This document shows, piece after piece, positions 1 to 17,460 of a stretch of 64,000 bases of DNA; position 1 is the first letter of the stretch, and each line of letters begins with the position of its first letter. Origin of the DNA: Ipomoea triloba (lineage: Eukaryota; Streptophyta; Magnoliopsida; Solanales; Convolvulaceae); the NCBI RefSeq assembly GCF_003576645.1, contig NC_044920.1, positions 6,753,273-6,817,272 on the forward strand, given 5' to 3'. A model generated the notes under the pieces. The model saw nothing but the letters and a program-made list of their open reading frames with translations. It was not told the DNA's origin and did no database searches. The position numbers were made by a program, and so were the translations under genes.

Positions 1-1507
1 TGTGTCTTCTTTTCCCATTGTAGACACTATTTTGTGCAACATAGATAGCAGTCTTCGAGTCACAATGTATCGGCATAGGAGGTGTTGGACACCCCCACAA
101 TGGCACATCTGCCAATAAATTTCGTAGCCACTCGGCCTCTTGGCATGCTAGATCTAGTGCTATGAACTCTCCATCCATAGTTGATCTAGCAATACATGAT
201 TGTTTGGCTGATTTCCACGATACAGTGGCTCCACACATGGTAAATACATATCTGCTGGTCAAGCTTACATCATCACCGTCATTTACCCAGTTCGCATCAC
301 AGAACCCTTCCATCACTGCTAGGAATCCTGTATAGTTAAGATCCCAATCTATAGTGCATCCCAGTGTGGACCACTTGGGTTGTGTGTATAGTGACTAAGC
401 TTATTTACTACAAATGCAGTATCAGGTCTAGTATAGTTCATTAGGAACATTAGACTCCCAATTATCTTCGCATATTTTCCTGTGTCACACTGGCCTCAAT
501 ATTCTTTGAAAGTTTGACACTAGTATCATAAGGGGTTTTAGCCAGGGTTACATCATAACTGTCAAACTTCTTTAGAAGTTTCTCTGTATAGTGACTTTGG
601 GATAAAAGGTAACCCATTTCAGTTTTTGTAACTTTTATCCCAAGTATCACATCGGCTTCACCTAGATCTTTCATATCAAATCTATCACAAAGAGTTCTCT
701 TCGCCTTATTTATAGTTTCAATATTTGAACTGAAAATCAGCATGTCATCTACATAGAGGCGTATAATAATCACAACTTTAGACTGTATCTCTTTAGTGTA
801 TAAGCAGGCATCTGACTAGTTAGCAGAGTAACCCAAGTCTATTAAGGTTTTATGAAATTTTTCATACCGCTACTTGGGGGCTTGTTTCAAGCCATAAAGA
901 GATTTTTGAGTTTACATACCTTTCTTTCTTGGCCATGATCTATACATCCAGGAGGCTGTTTCATGTATATTTCTTCTTCTAAATAACCATTTAGAAATGT
1001 TGTTTTCACGTTCATTTGGTGGACTATCAACCTATGTAGAGAAGCTAAAGCAAACAAAATGCGTATGGTTGCAATTTTTGTCACTGGTGAGTAGGTATAT
1101 AAGTAAGGTTCACCAAATTCCCGAGTGTAGCCTTTGGCTACCAACCTGGCTTTGAACCTTTCAATGGACCCATTTGGTCTCAATTTCCTTTTAAATATCC
1201 ATTTGCAGCCAATTAGTTTACAACCTTTGGGTAAATTAACCAATTCCCAAGTGTGGTTCGATTGTATTGAGTTTAACTCACTTTTGATTACTTCCTTCCA
1301 TAAAATAGAATCGATCGAGTGCATAGCTTCTTCAAAGGTCTTTGGTTCTTCTTCTAACACTAGTTGACAAATGAACTGATCACATAGCTCATTCAAGTCT
1401 TTCAGCTCTGTTACAAAAGTTATAAAGTCAAAACTAAAGCTTTTCTCAATTCTAGGCCTTTTGCTTCTTCTAGGCTCATCATAATCGTTTGTACTATTGG
1501 GAAACAC
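1..1507 (-). pseudogene. Copia-1 reverse transcriptase and RNase H remnant
   Basis: Broken pol C-terminal half. The frame at 1507-887 carries the N-terminal RT block (KGCKLIGCKWIFKRKLRPNG and a degenerate QMNVKTTFLNG). The frame at 773-462 carries the RT active-site motif YVDDM, followed by the MKDLGEADVILGIKV and QSHYTEKLLKKF blocks. Bases 1-360 match the RNase H region of Copia-2 by eye. Several frame changes separate the blocks, so no intact protein can be made. The copia assignment is firm; the lineage is not. Confidence 0.85.
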
Positions 1508-1599
1508 AATATGATCATTTCTTTGCAGTCTGTCAACGGATAAATCATAAGTATTCTTTAAAGGAAATAAGTATTAAAAAAAAGCATCTATAGATTCAC

Positions 1600-2470
1600 A
1601 CATAGAACGATTCTCCAAACACATGAATCTATAAGCATCACTATTCTCTACATACCCAACAAATATGGCATCTAAAGTTTTAGGTCCCAGGTTGGGCCTT
1701 TTGAAGGACGAAAGTCCTACCTTTGCTAAGCAACCCCATACTTTAAAGTATTTGATGTTTGGGGTACGCCCTCTCTACAACTCATAGTGGGTTTGTCAAA
1801 CCTTCTATGAGGTACTCTATTCAAAATGTGGTTGACTGTTAGAACAGCTTCCCCCCACAAAGAGTCTGGAGCACATGAGTTGATTAGCATAGCATTAATC
1901 ATCTCTTTGAGAGTTCTGTTCTTTCTTTTAGCTATGCCATTTTGTTGGGGAGTATATGGAACATTCACCTCATGTATAATGCCATAACTTTTTGAGGGAA
2001 TTTGTTTCATATTCTCCTCCCCTATCTGATCGAAGCCTTTTAATCTTTTTATCCAATTGAGTTTCTACTTCTGATTTAAAAATCATAAATTTTTGTTCGA
2101 CTTCATCATTTGTTCTCGAAAGATAAACTTTTGTAAAACGAGAGAAATCATCAATAAGAGTAATATAATATCATTTTCTACCTTTACTTTTAGTGTTTTT
2201 CAAATCCGCTAAATTAGAGTGAATTAGTTATAACACAGATGTAGTATGATGATTTATAGAGGAGAAGGATTTTCTGACAAATTTGGCTTATACATAAGTT
2301 TCACATTGAGAGTATGAATCACTAGACAAGTTTGGTATCAAATTTATGTTTTTCAATCTATCTAAACATTTTGTACTAACATGTCCTAATCTACCTTGCC
2401 AAATATTAATTGAGACAGTGATATAAGTAAAGAAGAAGCATTATATTATTGCTTGGGCATGCCAATTCAG
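1600..2470 (-). pseudogene. Copia-1 integrase remnant
   Basis: The frame at 2010-1726 contains the end of the integrase core (VPYTPQQNGIAKRKNRTLKE), which holds the motif around the catalytic Glu (consensus GVAERKNRT; here the Glu position reads K), then the downstream block SLWGEAVLTVNHILNRVP. Further right, 2020-2470 is integrase core sequence broken by stops, recognisable by comparison with Copia-2 at 18.0-18.5 kb. This is a dead remnant. Confidence 0.75.
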
Positions 2471-2477
2471 AATGAAG

Positions 2478-3247
2478 TTATAAATAGTCAGGGGGATGAC
2501 CAACAATAGCAGGGGGAGGTCTAATTACAGTAACATCTAAGTCAAAAAGTCCTCCACGTAAACATCCCTTCCCAAGAAATTTCTCACAATGAGTCATGAC
2601 TAGACAGTCAGACTCAAACACCATCTTAATCTTGACCCTATTCAACATGACATCAAAAATTAAGTTCCTACAGAGGAAAATGACATACAACACATTTTTC
2701 AATATTAATTGTTTCCCAGAATATAACATGAGTTCTATTGTACCTCTACCACTTAACTGGGAAACACTTGAGTTGCCCATGAACACTTGTTCTCTTTTAG
2801 TGATAGGTTCAAACACTTTGAACATATTCTTGTTGTTGCAGAAATGGCGAGACGCTCCTGTGTCCACAACCCACTCTTTTGAATCTCGAATGATATTGGC
2901 TTCAGTTATTACGACTACTACTACTTCCGTATTCTCTGTGTCTTCTAGTAGGTGAGCTTGGTTTTTAGAACCTCCATGACCCCTTTGCAATAGTAGCATT
3001 GTGCTGCACGATGACCTTGTTTCCCACAAACAAAGCATCTACTACTTTTTCCTTTCTTTTGTATATTTCCATTGTTGAATTGATTGTTGTTATTTTTTGG
3101 AGCTCCATTTATGGGTTTTATTTCGACCACCAGGTTTTGGCCTATCAAAGCTGACACTTGTCTCAACAATGTTAGCTTTTACATTATCAAGAAAAGTTGC
3201 TGACCTGAGCATTAGGCGATTTTTCTTTTCTATGTTTAGGCTATTTA
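2478..3247 (-). pseudogene. Copia-1 gag C-terminus and protease remnant
   Basis: Read right to left: the gag tail, a zinc knuckle (CFVCGKQGHRAAQC, CX2CX4HX4C) encoded near 3060-3010, then a retropepsin-like active site (WVVDTGASRHFCNN) near 2880. The zinc-knuckle and protease blocks are in different frames, so at least one frameshift separates them. The gag frame is cut at 3247 by the CACTA insertion and resumes at 6264. Confidence 0.8.
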
Positions 3248-3259
3248 AACTACAAGAAA

Positions 3260-3612
3260 AATCGCGAATCACGACAGACATTATTCCGTCGCGAATTGGT
3301 GACGCATCTGGCGACCGAATTGATTCCCTTGCAAATTCGTGACAGAAATTTATTTCGTCGCTATATTTCGCGCAATGAGAAATAAAACCCGCAAAATGTT
3401 GGCAGAAAAATATTCGCGATAGATTTTACGACGAATTTAAGTTACGTCATCCTTATAGCGATGGAAATCGCGACGAAATTTAGTTCCGTCGCGAAAAATT
3501 GATGCAATTGACGACAGAATTGCTTCCGTCGTGAAAAAGAAGAATATATTTTTGGGCTTAGTTAGGTCGCGACGGAAAATCGTGACGGAATATATTCCGT
3601 CGCGATTTATTC
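3260..3612. repeat. CACTA left subterminal repeat block
   Basis: Dense array of short motifs of the type TTCCGTCGC and its complement GCGACGGAA in both orientations, with decayed variants. In CACTA elements such subterminal motifs bind the accessory transposase protein; that role is inferred from the family. A matching block sits at the other end. Confidence 0.75.
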
Positions 3613-5069
3613 TGTAAATTTTATTTATCTCCGCTCTTAAACGACGTTGTATTACTGAATTTTTTTAAATTTCAGCCCTAAAACCTTTTTTTTTTTTGAA
3701 AACTTTTAATTCATGGTTTATTTTGAAAATTTTATCTCAGCCCTAATTCCTAAATTCACGATAGAGTCCGAAGCTGCACCGCCGACCGCCGACCTGTCAC
3801 CGCCAGCAGCCTACTCACCAACCCACTCGTAACTCGTAAGTCAGCGTTCAAATTTGTATAGCAAAAGAAATTTCAAGAAAATTTAGAAGAAGAAAAATCT
3901 TTGCAAAGTGTTGTGGAATCGTATGTCGTAAGAAAATTTAGAAAATTTCAAGATAATTGAATTGTTTTATTTTTTATTGTTTGCATATCCCTCTGGTGAA
4001 ATTTGGGCATAATAGCGGAAATCTCAAATTGTTCGGAGTCGTAGGTCGTAAGAGCAGGTCCTATGCATTCTTGTTCGGAGCAGAAGAGCAACTTATTATT
4101 GTGTTTCCCAAGTAGGTATTCCAAGGATTCCCAATCTTTTATTTATGTCAGATTTTATCTTGTTCTTCAAGTGTGGAAGCAATGGATAACTAAGTATAGT
4201 TCAATTTTGAATACATGGATGATTTGCATATGAAAATGTGTTTACGAATGTGTTTGCGAATACAATTTGAGATTTGAATTGTAAGTTTTATTAAGTTGTG
4301 AGAAACTGAAGTGTATTTGGGAATGTTTTTTGATGGGGTCCCAACTGATGTCTACTGAAATTTTATGTTTTTACTACTAATGAACCTATGCATGCTCTAA
4401 GTGATCATAAAAGCTTTGACTTACTAATGCAAATGCTTGATGAGTGTTGTACCATGCTTTCTTAATATCACAATTGAGTCCTTAAAAGCTTTGACTTAAT
4501 ATTACAAATCTGCAATAGGATATAGACTTGAATAGAAGAAGCCTTTCATTTGAAGTGCATGTTTTTTGACTATGCTACGGACCACCGTGTTATTTACTTG
4601 CCTAAGAGTCATCTTTGCTGTTGAAAAATTTTCTAAATATTTAATCAACCATCAATCTCCACTCCAAATCATATAGAAAGTATTTCATGAAACCTTCTCC
4701 ATTACTATTGAAGGAAACAACTTGTATCCACATGCTGTGAATGGTATATTGAACCTTTTAGGTTGCTGATTTAGTTGCTTTAATTGAATTGTTTAAGTTA
4801 TAAGTATTGTGTTATTGCATTTGGTTGAAAATCATAATTATGTGTTTATTGTGTTAAAATCAATTATGTCTTATTGTGTTGATTTAAAATTTTATTAAGC
4901 TGTGAATAAAAATCATTGTGATTGTGTTTGAATTGATGTTTGAGATTATAATTGAATTGTATTATATATTGAACAGGGAGATAGTCCTTTTTATAAAGGA
5001 AACTCTGCATAATTTTTTTCTTACTTTTTTCTTTAAAAATTGTTTTTGTTTGTTAAATGTAATTTGTAG

Positions 5070-5592
5070 GAAGGACAATTGGGTCATTATCTATCATATT
5101 ATGAACTTTTCAAGCATACACATACCCAACAACACGATGGGAAAACATTCATAGTTGAAAAAGCCAAACAAATTCATGTAAGTTTAATTTATTTTTATTT
5201 TTAAAAATATATATAACTTCACATATATTTTGTACTAAATTTCTTACATATTTTAGGAACAAGTTGCAACGCAACGGGAGATGTTGACAGGAACTGGGGA
5301 GCAAGTGGATGATAATCAATTATATTATGATGTGGTTGGTGGACATGACAAGAAAAGAAGGATTTATGGACTTGGTTCATATGGTTGTTCTATTGTTAAC
5401 GGTTCAACTAGTGATAACACTTTTGGCAATATGACTCCAAAATCTCGACCACCCGACAATGCTACTTCTGCAAGTGTACAAGATGAAATTCAGAGTTTAA
5501 AGGCTACTATTCTCCTTATGCAACAACGACTTGATGCTATTGATGGCGGGAGAGCGGGTACTTCATCATCACCTCCATCTCAAACCGATTAA
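5070..5592 (+). pseudogene. En/Spm accessory transposase (Transposase_24-like) C-terminal fragment
   Basis: Two exon-like blocks lie on the plus strand inside the CACTA element. Block one (5070-5177) follows a TTGTAG acceptor and ends at a GTAAGT donor; it reads ELFKHTHTQQHDGKTF. Block two (5257-5592) follows TTTTAG, joins in phase 0, contains VVGGHDKKRRIYGLGSYG and ends at a TAA. The G-G-x-x-K-x-R-x-Y-G-L-G pattern is typical of the C-terminus of plant transposase-associated proteins of the En/Spm Ptta type. A coiled-coil-like stretch (EIQSLKATILLMQQRLDAI) closes it. The N-terminal part and a TNP2-type transposase are not found, so this is a fragment that may still be spliced. Confidence 0.6.
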
Positions 5593-5857
5593 TTTCAATA
5601 TGGATTATTGTTTTTGAAGACTATTACATTATTGCTTAGACTTGAATTAACTATTATTATGTATTAAATGTGATTGGATAATGTATTATTACTTGAACTT
5701 AATATGGATTGATAATATTTTAGACTTATGTTATATTTTATTTTAGAATTAATAGTGTCTTTTATATTATTGTAGTTTAATATTAATATTTTGAAATCAA
5801 TTATTACTATTTAAAATACTAATTTAATATAAATTTTTAAAAAAATAATTTAAAAAT

Positions 5858-6250
5858 TGCGACGGAATCAAGACAGAACATAAATTTTGCGACAGAATAG
5901 TTGATACAATAAATGTGATAGAATTGCGACGGAAAATAATTCCGTCGTTAATTTTGAGACGGTATTAAAATATAGCGACGGAATATTTGTTGCGATGATT
6001 GCGACGGAATTATAATTCCGTCGTAAAATAATGCGACAGAAATTATTTCGTCGTAAAAACTGTGATAGAATAATTTCGTCGTCATTTCGTGACAGAAATT
6101 ATTTCGTCGTGATATTTTGCGACGAAATTTTTCTTTCGTCTATTAAAATACGACAAGGCGATAGACGACAGAATAAATTCCGTCGCAAACCCGGATTCGC
6201 GACAGAATTTGGCCCATTCGCAACGGAATTTTTCCGTCGCGATTCGCGAT
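5858..6250. repeat. CACTA right subterminal repeat block
   Basis: Roughly fifteen copies or variants of GCGACGGAAT / ATTCCGTCGC in alternating orientation, forming many small potential hairpins next to the terminal inverted repeat. It mirrors the left block at 3260-3612. Confidence 0.75.
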
Positions 6251-6263
6251 TTTTCTTGTAGTG

Positions 6264-6935
6264 TTACCAGCTATTGTAGTGTATAGTCGTGCTTTTTATG
6301 CTTCATTTTGTTCTTGAAGTCTAACCAGGAGTCAGGAAGTTTCTCAATGAGGGCACCATATAAGAAGACATCGTTCACCTTAGCTCCTTCAACCATCATA
6401 TCTGCAACTAAGTTTTTATACTTGTGTACCTGTTCAACTATAGATTTAGAGTCGATCATCTTGAAATTCATCCAGTGCCCCACTGCGTATTTTTTTCTTC
6501 CAACATCGTTAGTGCCATACTTCTAGTGCAATAAGTCCCAAATAATTTTGATAGACTTATAGCCAGAAAACATGTCAAACAACAAGTTTACCATTTTTTG
6601 CAGAATTATTGCTCGTGCAGTCTTGTTGTCTTTTTTGAATTTAGCACTAACTTATGGAGGTACAGTAGCAGACTTTGTTGTAGGTGTCTATGGATTATGA
6701 GTGGCATCTAGAATGATAACCTGCGAGTCTTGCTATTCAGTTTGCGTTGAAGAAGAATTAGTTGATGCCTTATAAGATGTCGGATTAGCGTAAATAACAT
6801 AGTCAACATCTTGAGCCTCTAGAAGCATGATGATCTTTGCTAACCATCTTCGATAATTTAGTCCGCCAGTATACGAGGTTCAATAACGGTGATATCAGCA
6901 CTGAATTTGGCTTACAGTGACATTGCCTTGTTATT
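6264..6935 (-). pseudogene. Copia-1 gag N-terminal remnant
   Basis: Minus-strand translation gives a copia gag of the UBN2/Retrotran_gag type, including NYRRWLAKIIMLLEAQDVDY near 6860-6800 (two frame changes) and the open block at 6483-6271 with DSKSIVEQVHKYKNLV and KLPDSWLDFKNKMKH. It ends exactly at the CACTA target duplication. Several in-frame stops make it non-functional. Confidence 0.75.
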
Positions 6936-7061
6936 GGATAAATGCTTTTAACTGTTGAGTAATGAACCTGTATGTATGAATTGAAAGAAGAATAACAAGG
7001 TTGTTGATGACTCTATTTCTAAATACCTTTTTGCCCCTTTTCATCTATTTTTGTAGTTAAG

Positions 7062-8275
7062 TGTTGATACTTGAGTGGGATTTATTACTTGGTTGTGTGT
7101 TTTTGTGGTTACAGGTGGAATTCTTCACAACGAGTGGTAAAGGAAGCATTTTGGAGTGCTTTGGATCAATTTTGGTAGCTTAAGATCCCACTCAATTAAG
7201 GAGAGGAGCAGCGGAGCGCAAAATGGACCAGGAGAAAAAAATACTGGAAGAAATGAAATGGGTACCGAAATGGGCGTGTGGGTACCCGTTTCGGTCTGTA
7301 CTGTTCTGTTTTAAGCGATTTTCTGCTGCAATTTTGAGAATGACGAACCCTAGCTAGTGTAAAACTTCTCTCTCTTATTTCCATAGCAAATATTAGCTTA
7401 GAATAGCTTAGATTTACACTAGAGAACACTTTGCAAGCCTCATTTAGTGGATTTGGAAGGGATTCCATCAACTTTCTTCAACACTTAATAGTAAATTTCT
7501 ATTTCCCTCTTCTTCATCTCTTATTTACTCTTGCACTTTTATGATTTCTTTGCTTAATATTGCTATGTTTACTTTAGATATGAGTGAGTAGTCCCTTTTA
7601 TGGGTTAGATTAGGTGTTTATTGCTCTTATTGATGTTATTTATGTGATTATTGCATAAAGGGACGAACACCCATTTAGGGTTCTTGAATTTGAGTTGGGT
7701 TATTTGTTCTATCTTTCAATGATTAAGGCGCAATGATTGTTGTTCGTCTTTGGAAAATCTTCCATTACAATGGGAATTTGATGGGAGACTTGAGTCATCC
7801 CAATCTCAAACCCAATTTCCCTTCTATGGAAATAGGGGTGGATTGGGGCTTACAAAGCTTTTGCTCTTAAAGAACTTGGATTGATTCACCATGGGAATGG
7901 GGCAACCCTTGTTCTAATCCTTGTGGGAACTTGGATTCTTTAGTGCTTGCTTCAAGAACCTAGGGTTAATGTTGATCCCCCAATTCTAGTGTTGAATGCA
8001 TCAATAGAGTAATACACCTAGTCTAAGCCATCTTTCCCAATAGAATTTAAACCTAGTTTAATCTTGTTTTCCCTTATATCCAAAATTCCAAAAATACACT
8101 TTAGTTGTTAAATCTTCAACCTTAAAATGATTTGCTTGAATCCTTATGGATTCCAAGACCTTAGTGCCTAGAAGTCTAGGTAACCACTCTCTATGTACCA
8201 TAAATCCCAATCATCGTAGTTCGACATTCACACCCGTTTCACCATCACCCATACACACTACATCAGTTGTGCTTC
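7062..8275 (+). mobile_element. Probable Ty3/gypsy (Athila/Tat-like) LTR or leader fragment
   Basis: About 1.2 kb of non-coding sequence with the texture of Athila/Tat LTRs and leaders. It begins with a TG (TGTTGATACTTGAGTGGG) and lacks coding motifs. It separates Copia-1 gag from sequence that resembles a Copia-type LTR, so I infer a nested insertion. I could not find a convincing target duplication and both ends are uncertain. It could instead be Copia-1 leader sequence. Confidence 0.35.
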
Positions 8276-8289
8276 TTGAACGTACGATT

Positions 8290-8705
8290 TTGATTTACGT
8301 TGGCTTGTGAGAGTGTATGAATGTAAGGAGGAAAGCAGTTCTTTGTCATGTTAATAAACACTACCTTAAAAGCATTTAGAGAAGGGTAACAGTATGCTCT
8401 CGACAGGTTATACACAGAACAACATGCTAAAACTTGTTTATATGCAAGCTCAGATGTAGAACGGAGATCTTAGGAAAGGAAGAATGAATTACGAAGTTGT
8501 TAATAGAAGGCTTTGACAGTTTTCAAGTGAATGCACTTGAACATGAGTTCTCTCCCTTTATATACTAATCTGTAAAGAGAGTTTCATCCATGAACACCCA
8601 CATAATAAGCTAAACCACAACCTTTAGAAGAAATCTAGCCACTCAACGTGATGTTCAAAAATAAACCATGTAATAATTATGGACAAAACAAAAGGATAAC
8701 AACAA
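8290..8705 (-). repeat. Candidate 5' LTR of Copia-1
   Basis: The segment AAACACTACCTTAAAAGC near 8350 and the following 70 bases align loosely with the Copia-2 LTR (AAACACTGCCTTAAAAGTG near 15190). Both have an early-gene-like layout, with a TATA-type stretch further in. The segment ends near ATAACAACA around 8703. Neither terminus is certain. Confidence 0.4.
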
Positions 8706-14446
<5,741 letters not shown>

Positions 14447-14520
14447 TTTCTGATTCCTTCAAATGCTGTTTGGCTCAGAATATAATTGAAGTGAGTTTAG
14501 CAACCATCTCCCTTATGTGC

Positions 14521-14531
14521 TATTTATATAG
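14521..14531 (-). promoter_or_regulatory. TATA box of the subtilase gene
   Basis: CTATATAAATAGCAC on the minus strand, about 75-85 bp upstream of the ATG at 14446. This is a usual spacing for a plant core promoter with a short 5' leader. Confidence 0.6.
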
Positions 14532-14559
14532 AGTTGCCCCGAGCCGCAATTCAATTTTT

Positions 14560-15145
14560 GAATTGATGGCTCTTGTATAACAGTTTACGAACGAAATCAC
14601 ATAAAAGAAATAAATTTTATCACTTAACTAAGAATACATTTGATAAAAATTAGACTTAGCTTGTAGCGTTCACATATAAAAGTTATACTCTACTTACTCA
14701 ACCATTCATATCCGGACAATATTTGCAGAAATTTTAACTAGAGGTGAAAGGCAGATTATACCATGGAGCAAAAAAAAAAACGTGAAAAATGTGAAAACGG
14801 CAAAAGGCAGATTATACCAAAGGCAGTTTCAGAACCGTGAATATATATAAAATAATAATAATAATAATTATTCAAAAGCCAAACTGTCAAAAACGTGAAA
14901 AACGACTTTGGCAGTTTCGCACCAGAAAATGGGCAGTAGGCCACCACTGGCCACTTGGCCAGTTGGCCTGGCCTTTGCGCCAGGCGCCATAAATTGCAGG
15001 CGTGCCACCTGCAGTCCTGTACTAGCCGTTTTCTTCGGAAATTTTAAGCTTTCTTGTCGAAAATTTCTGAATTGTTTTTTTATTAAATGAACGTTCGTAG
15101 TGTATATGTGCATTCTGCACTACAAACGTTCATATTCCATGCAAA
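14560..15145. other. Intergenic region with GC-rich palindromic patch
   Basis: Upstream of the subtilase gene. It holds a repeated GGCAGATTATACCA unit (14751 and 14805), a short AAT microsatellite (about 14851-14870) and a GC-rich stretch at 14940-15010 made of overlapping GGCCA / TGGCC palindromes. No gene recognised. Confidence 0.5.
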
Positions 15146-15150
15146 CATAC

Positions 15151-15545
15151 TGTTGGGAATTGGGTGTAGAAAATGTCGTAGTATACGAAACACTGCCTTA
15201 AAAGTGATTTGTCGGGAACCGGTCACTTTCGACTGGCTAACACAGGACTGCTACGAAATAATTCTCAATTATTTCGTACTCAATGCGCTCAAACCCAGAG
15301 AGAAATGAGAGTGAAGAGGAGAAGAGAAGAAAATGAATTGGATAATTTGAATGCTCTGGGAAAGCAGGTATTTATAGCTTCTGAAATAACTGCCTTCCCA
15401 ATTCCAGTCACAAGTTTGAGCAAAAATAGTGGAGGTGGATTTATTGTAGGCCACAAATTTAAGATCTTAATTAGGACTCCACAAATAATTACTTGGTTGA
15501 GAAAAAAGCTTTCAATAATTATTCTGGTTGAATGGAAACCCAACA
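15151..15545 (-). repeat. 3' LTR of Copia-2
   Basis: 395 bp, with TGTTGGG at the left end and CCCAACA at the right, the usual short inverted LTR ends. The adjoining ATCCCCCAC is, on the minus strand, the polypurine tract GTGGGGGAT that primes plus-strand synthesis. Confidence 0.85.
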
Positions 15546-15866
15546 ATCCCCCACACATTCAAGCAGGAATAGAATTGAAATCATGTCTGAGCATAGTGTG
15601 AGAGCTGATTTTAGCGTCAGTGATTAAACTTGAACTGACACGTAGTGACTTGAGTAACTAACTTACCCCTCATGAGTGAATTGAATCTTGAACTCATTTA
15701 GAAGTATTTGTTTTGAACTCAGGTGCACACACCAGCCCTTGTTGTTTTGTGTTAGAGGTCACTATGACCCTCTTTTAGATTATCTCCTTTTAGGAGATAT
15801 CTCATGTTTAGTTTCTTCGGATCTCTAAGGCGCCATAACTGCGTTTGACCACCACTGTGGTATTCA

Positions 15867-16329
15867 TTATGAATTTCTTACCTCAGAGACCTCAAGCCCC
15901 ATCTCCTTTGATGTTTCAAGGATGGCCTTTCTATTTAGTCCTTTTGTGAGAGGATCCGCAATGTTCCTCTCGGACTTCACATATTGTAACGTGATTACCC
16001 CATTCGTAATCAATTGACGTACAGACTCATGTCTGACTTTTATGTGTCTTCTCTTTCCATTATAGACACTATTCTCAGCCACACATATGGCAGTTTGTGA
16101 ATCACAGTGTATGGGCACGGACGGTGTATTACACCCCCACAATGGCACGTCTGCCATTAAACTTCTTAGCCACTCGGCTTCCTGCCCAGCCAGATCACAA
16201 GCTATAAATTCAGCCTCCATAGTTGATCTGGCTATACACGATTGTTTAGTAGATTTCCATGATATTGCTGCTCCGCCCATGGTAAACACATACACATATC
16301 CTTCTAGTATTTCAGGAAAACCAGTGTAG
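15867..16329 (-). pseudogene. Copia-2 RNase H
   Basis: Open block with [53 protein letters not shown] and ADPLTKGL, the standard copia RNase H and tail motifs. Its stop at 15867 is the natural end of pol. The frame is open here but separated from RT by a frameshift near 16330-16385. Confidence 0.85.
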
Positions 16330-16384
16330 TGAAGTCCCAGTCAATTGTACCTCTTAGATAGCGTAGCACTCGTCTTAGTGCATG

Positions 16385-17460
16385 CTAGTGTACTCTGCTA
16401 GAATTGTGGGTATAGCGACTGAGTCTATTCACTGCAAGTGCAATATCTGGTCTGGTATAGTTCATCAAGAACATCAAGCTACCAATTATTTTCGCATATT
16501 CTTCTTGAGACACTCCTGCCTCAATATTCTTTGACAGTTTTACACTAAGATCGAATGGGGTTTGAGCTGGAATCACTTCAAAACTATTAAATTTCTTTAG
16601 CAGTTTCTCTGTGTAGTGACTCTGAGTCAGCTTGTAGTCGTGATCTCCTTTTATAACTTTAACCCCGAGAATCACATTGGCTTCCCCCATGTCCTTCATG
16701 TCAAACTTGTTGCATAGAGATTTTTTAGTTTCTTCAATTGCATTGAGATTAGAACTAAAGATAAGCATGTCATCTACATAGATGCATATGAGTACGATGC
16801 TAGACTCAACCTCCGTCGAGTACAGACAGGCATCCGACCTATTGATCGAGTAGCCTAAGTCTAATAGTGTTTTATGAATTTTTTCATACCACTGTTTCGG
16901 AGCTTGTTTAAGTCCATATAGAGATTTAATGAGTCTGCATACCTTTTTTCTCTTGCCCTGGATCAATGCATCTAGGTGGTTGTTCCATGTAGATTTCTTC
17001 TTCTAGATTACCATTTAGGAAAGCCGTTTTCATGTCCATTTGATGGACTATCCACTTGTGAGATGAGGCTAAGGCAAACAGGGCACGTATTGTGGCTATT
17101 TTGGTCACCGGTGAATATGTACAGAAGTAGTCTTCACCGAACTTTTGCTTGTAGTCTTTTGCCACTAGCCTTGCCTTGAATCTTTCAATTGATCCGCTTG
17201 GTCTCAGTTTTCTTTTGAAAATCCACTTACACCCAATTGGTTTAGTCCCCGTGGGTGGATCAACTAGCTCCCATGTGTGATTGGACTTTATAGAGTCCAA
17301 TTCACTTTGTATGGCTTCTTTCCAGAAGACAGCATCCATTGAACGCATTGCCGCCTCGAAGGATTTGGGTTTATCTTCTAGGATTAGCTGACTTACAAAC
17401 TGATTAGAAATTTCATTGTCGTCATTTAAATCAGTTAAGAATGTGATGAAGTCTCACCCG
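16385..17460 (-). pseudogene. Copia-2 reverse transcriptase
   Basis: Two overlapping frames: 17348-16926 (CKWIFKRKLRPSGSIERFKA, QMDMKTAFLNG) and 16966-16385 ([16 protein letters not shown], active site YVDDM, QSHYTEKLLKKF, NYTRPDIALAVNRLSRY). A frameshift near 16950 separates them. The blocks are in normal copia order. Confidence 0.88.

Larger units (their letters stand above)
3248..6263. mobile_element. CACTA (En/Spm-like) DNA transposon inserted in Copia-1 gag
   Basis: The right end reads CACTACAAGAAAAATCGCG on the minus strand. The left end at 3248 reads AACTACAAGAAAAATCGCG, differing only at the first base. TTA is duplicated on both sides (3245-3247 and 6264-6266), the 3-bp TSD expected of CACTA elements. 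Removing the element brings the two halves of Copia-1 gag together. Subterminal regions are full of short direct and inverted copies of a TTCCGTCGC unit. The element is about 3.0 kb and has only a transposase-associated fragment, so it is probably non-autonomous. Confidence 0.9.
1..8705 (-). mobile_element. Copia-1: degenerate Ty1/copia retrotransposon, 3' end beyond window
   Basis: Minus-strand copia element read right to left: gag (6935-6264 and 3247-2950), protease, integrase, reverse transcriptase and RNase H (down to base 1). Its RNase H and RT closely resemble those of Copia-2 at 15.9-17.3 kb, so the two are one family. Coding remnants carry many stops and frameshifts. A CACTA element splits gag, and a gypsy-like LTR fragment probably separates gag from the candidate 5' LTR near 8290-8705. 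The 3' LTR lies left of the window. The right boundary is approximate. Confidence 0.75.

Noticed and set aside
15209..15601. 130-codon plus-strand frame
   Set aside because: Falls on the Copia-2 LTR and polypurine tract, antisense to the element; a chance frame.
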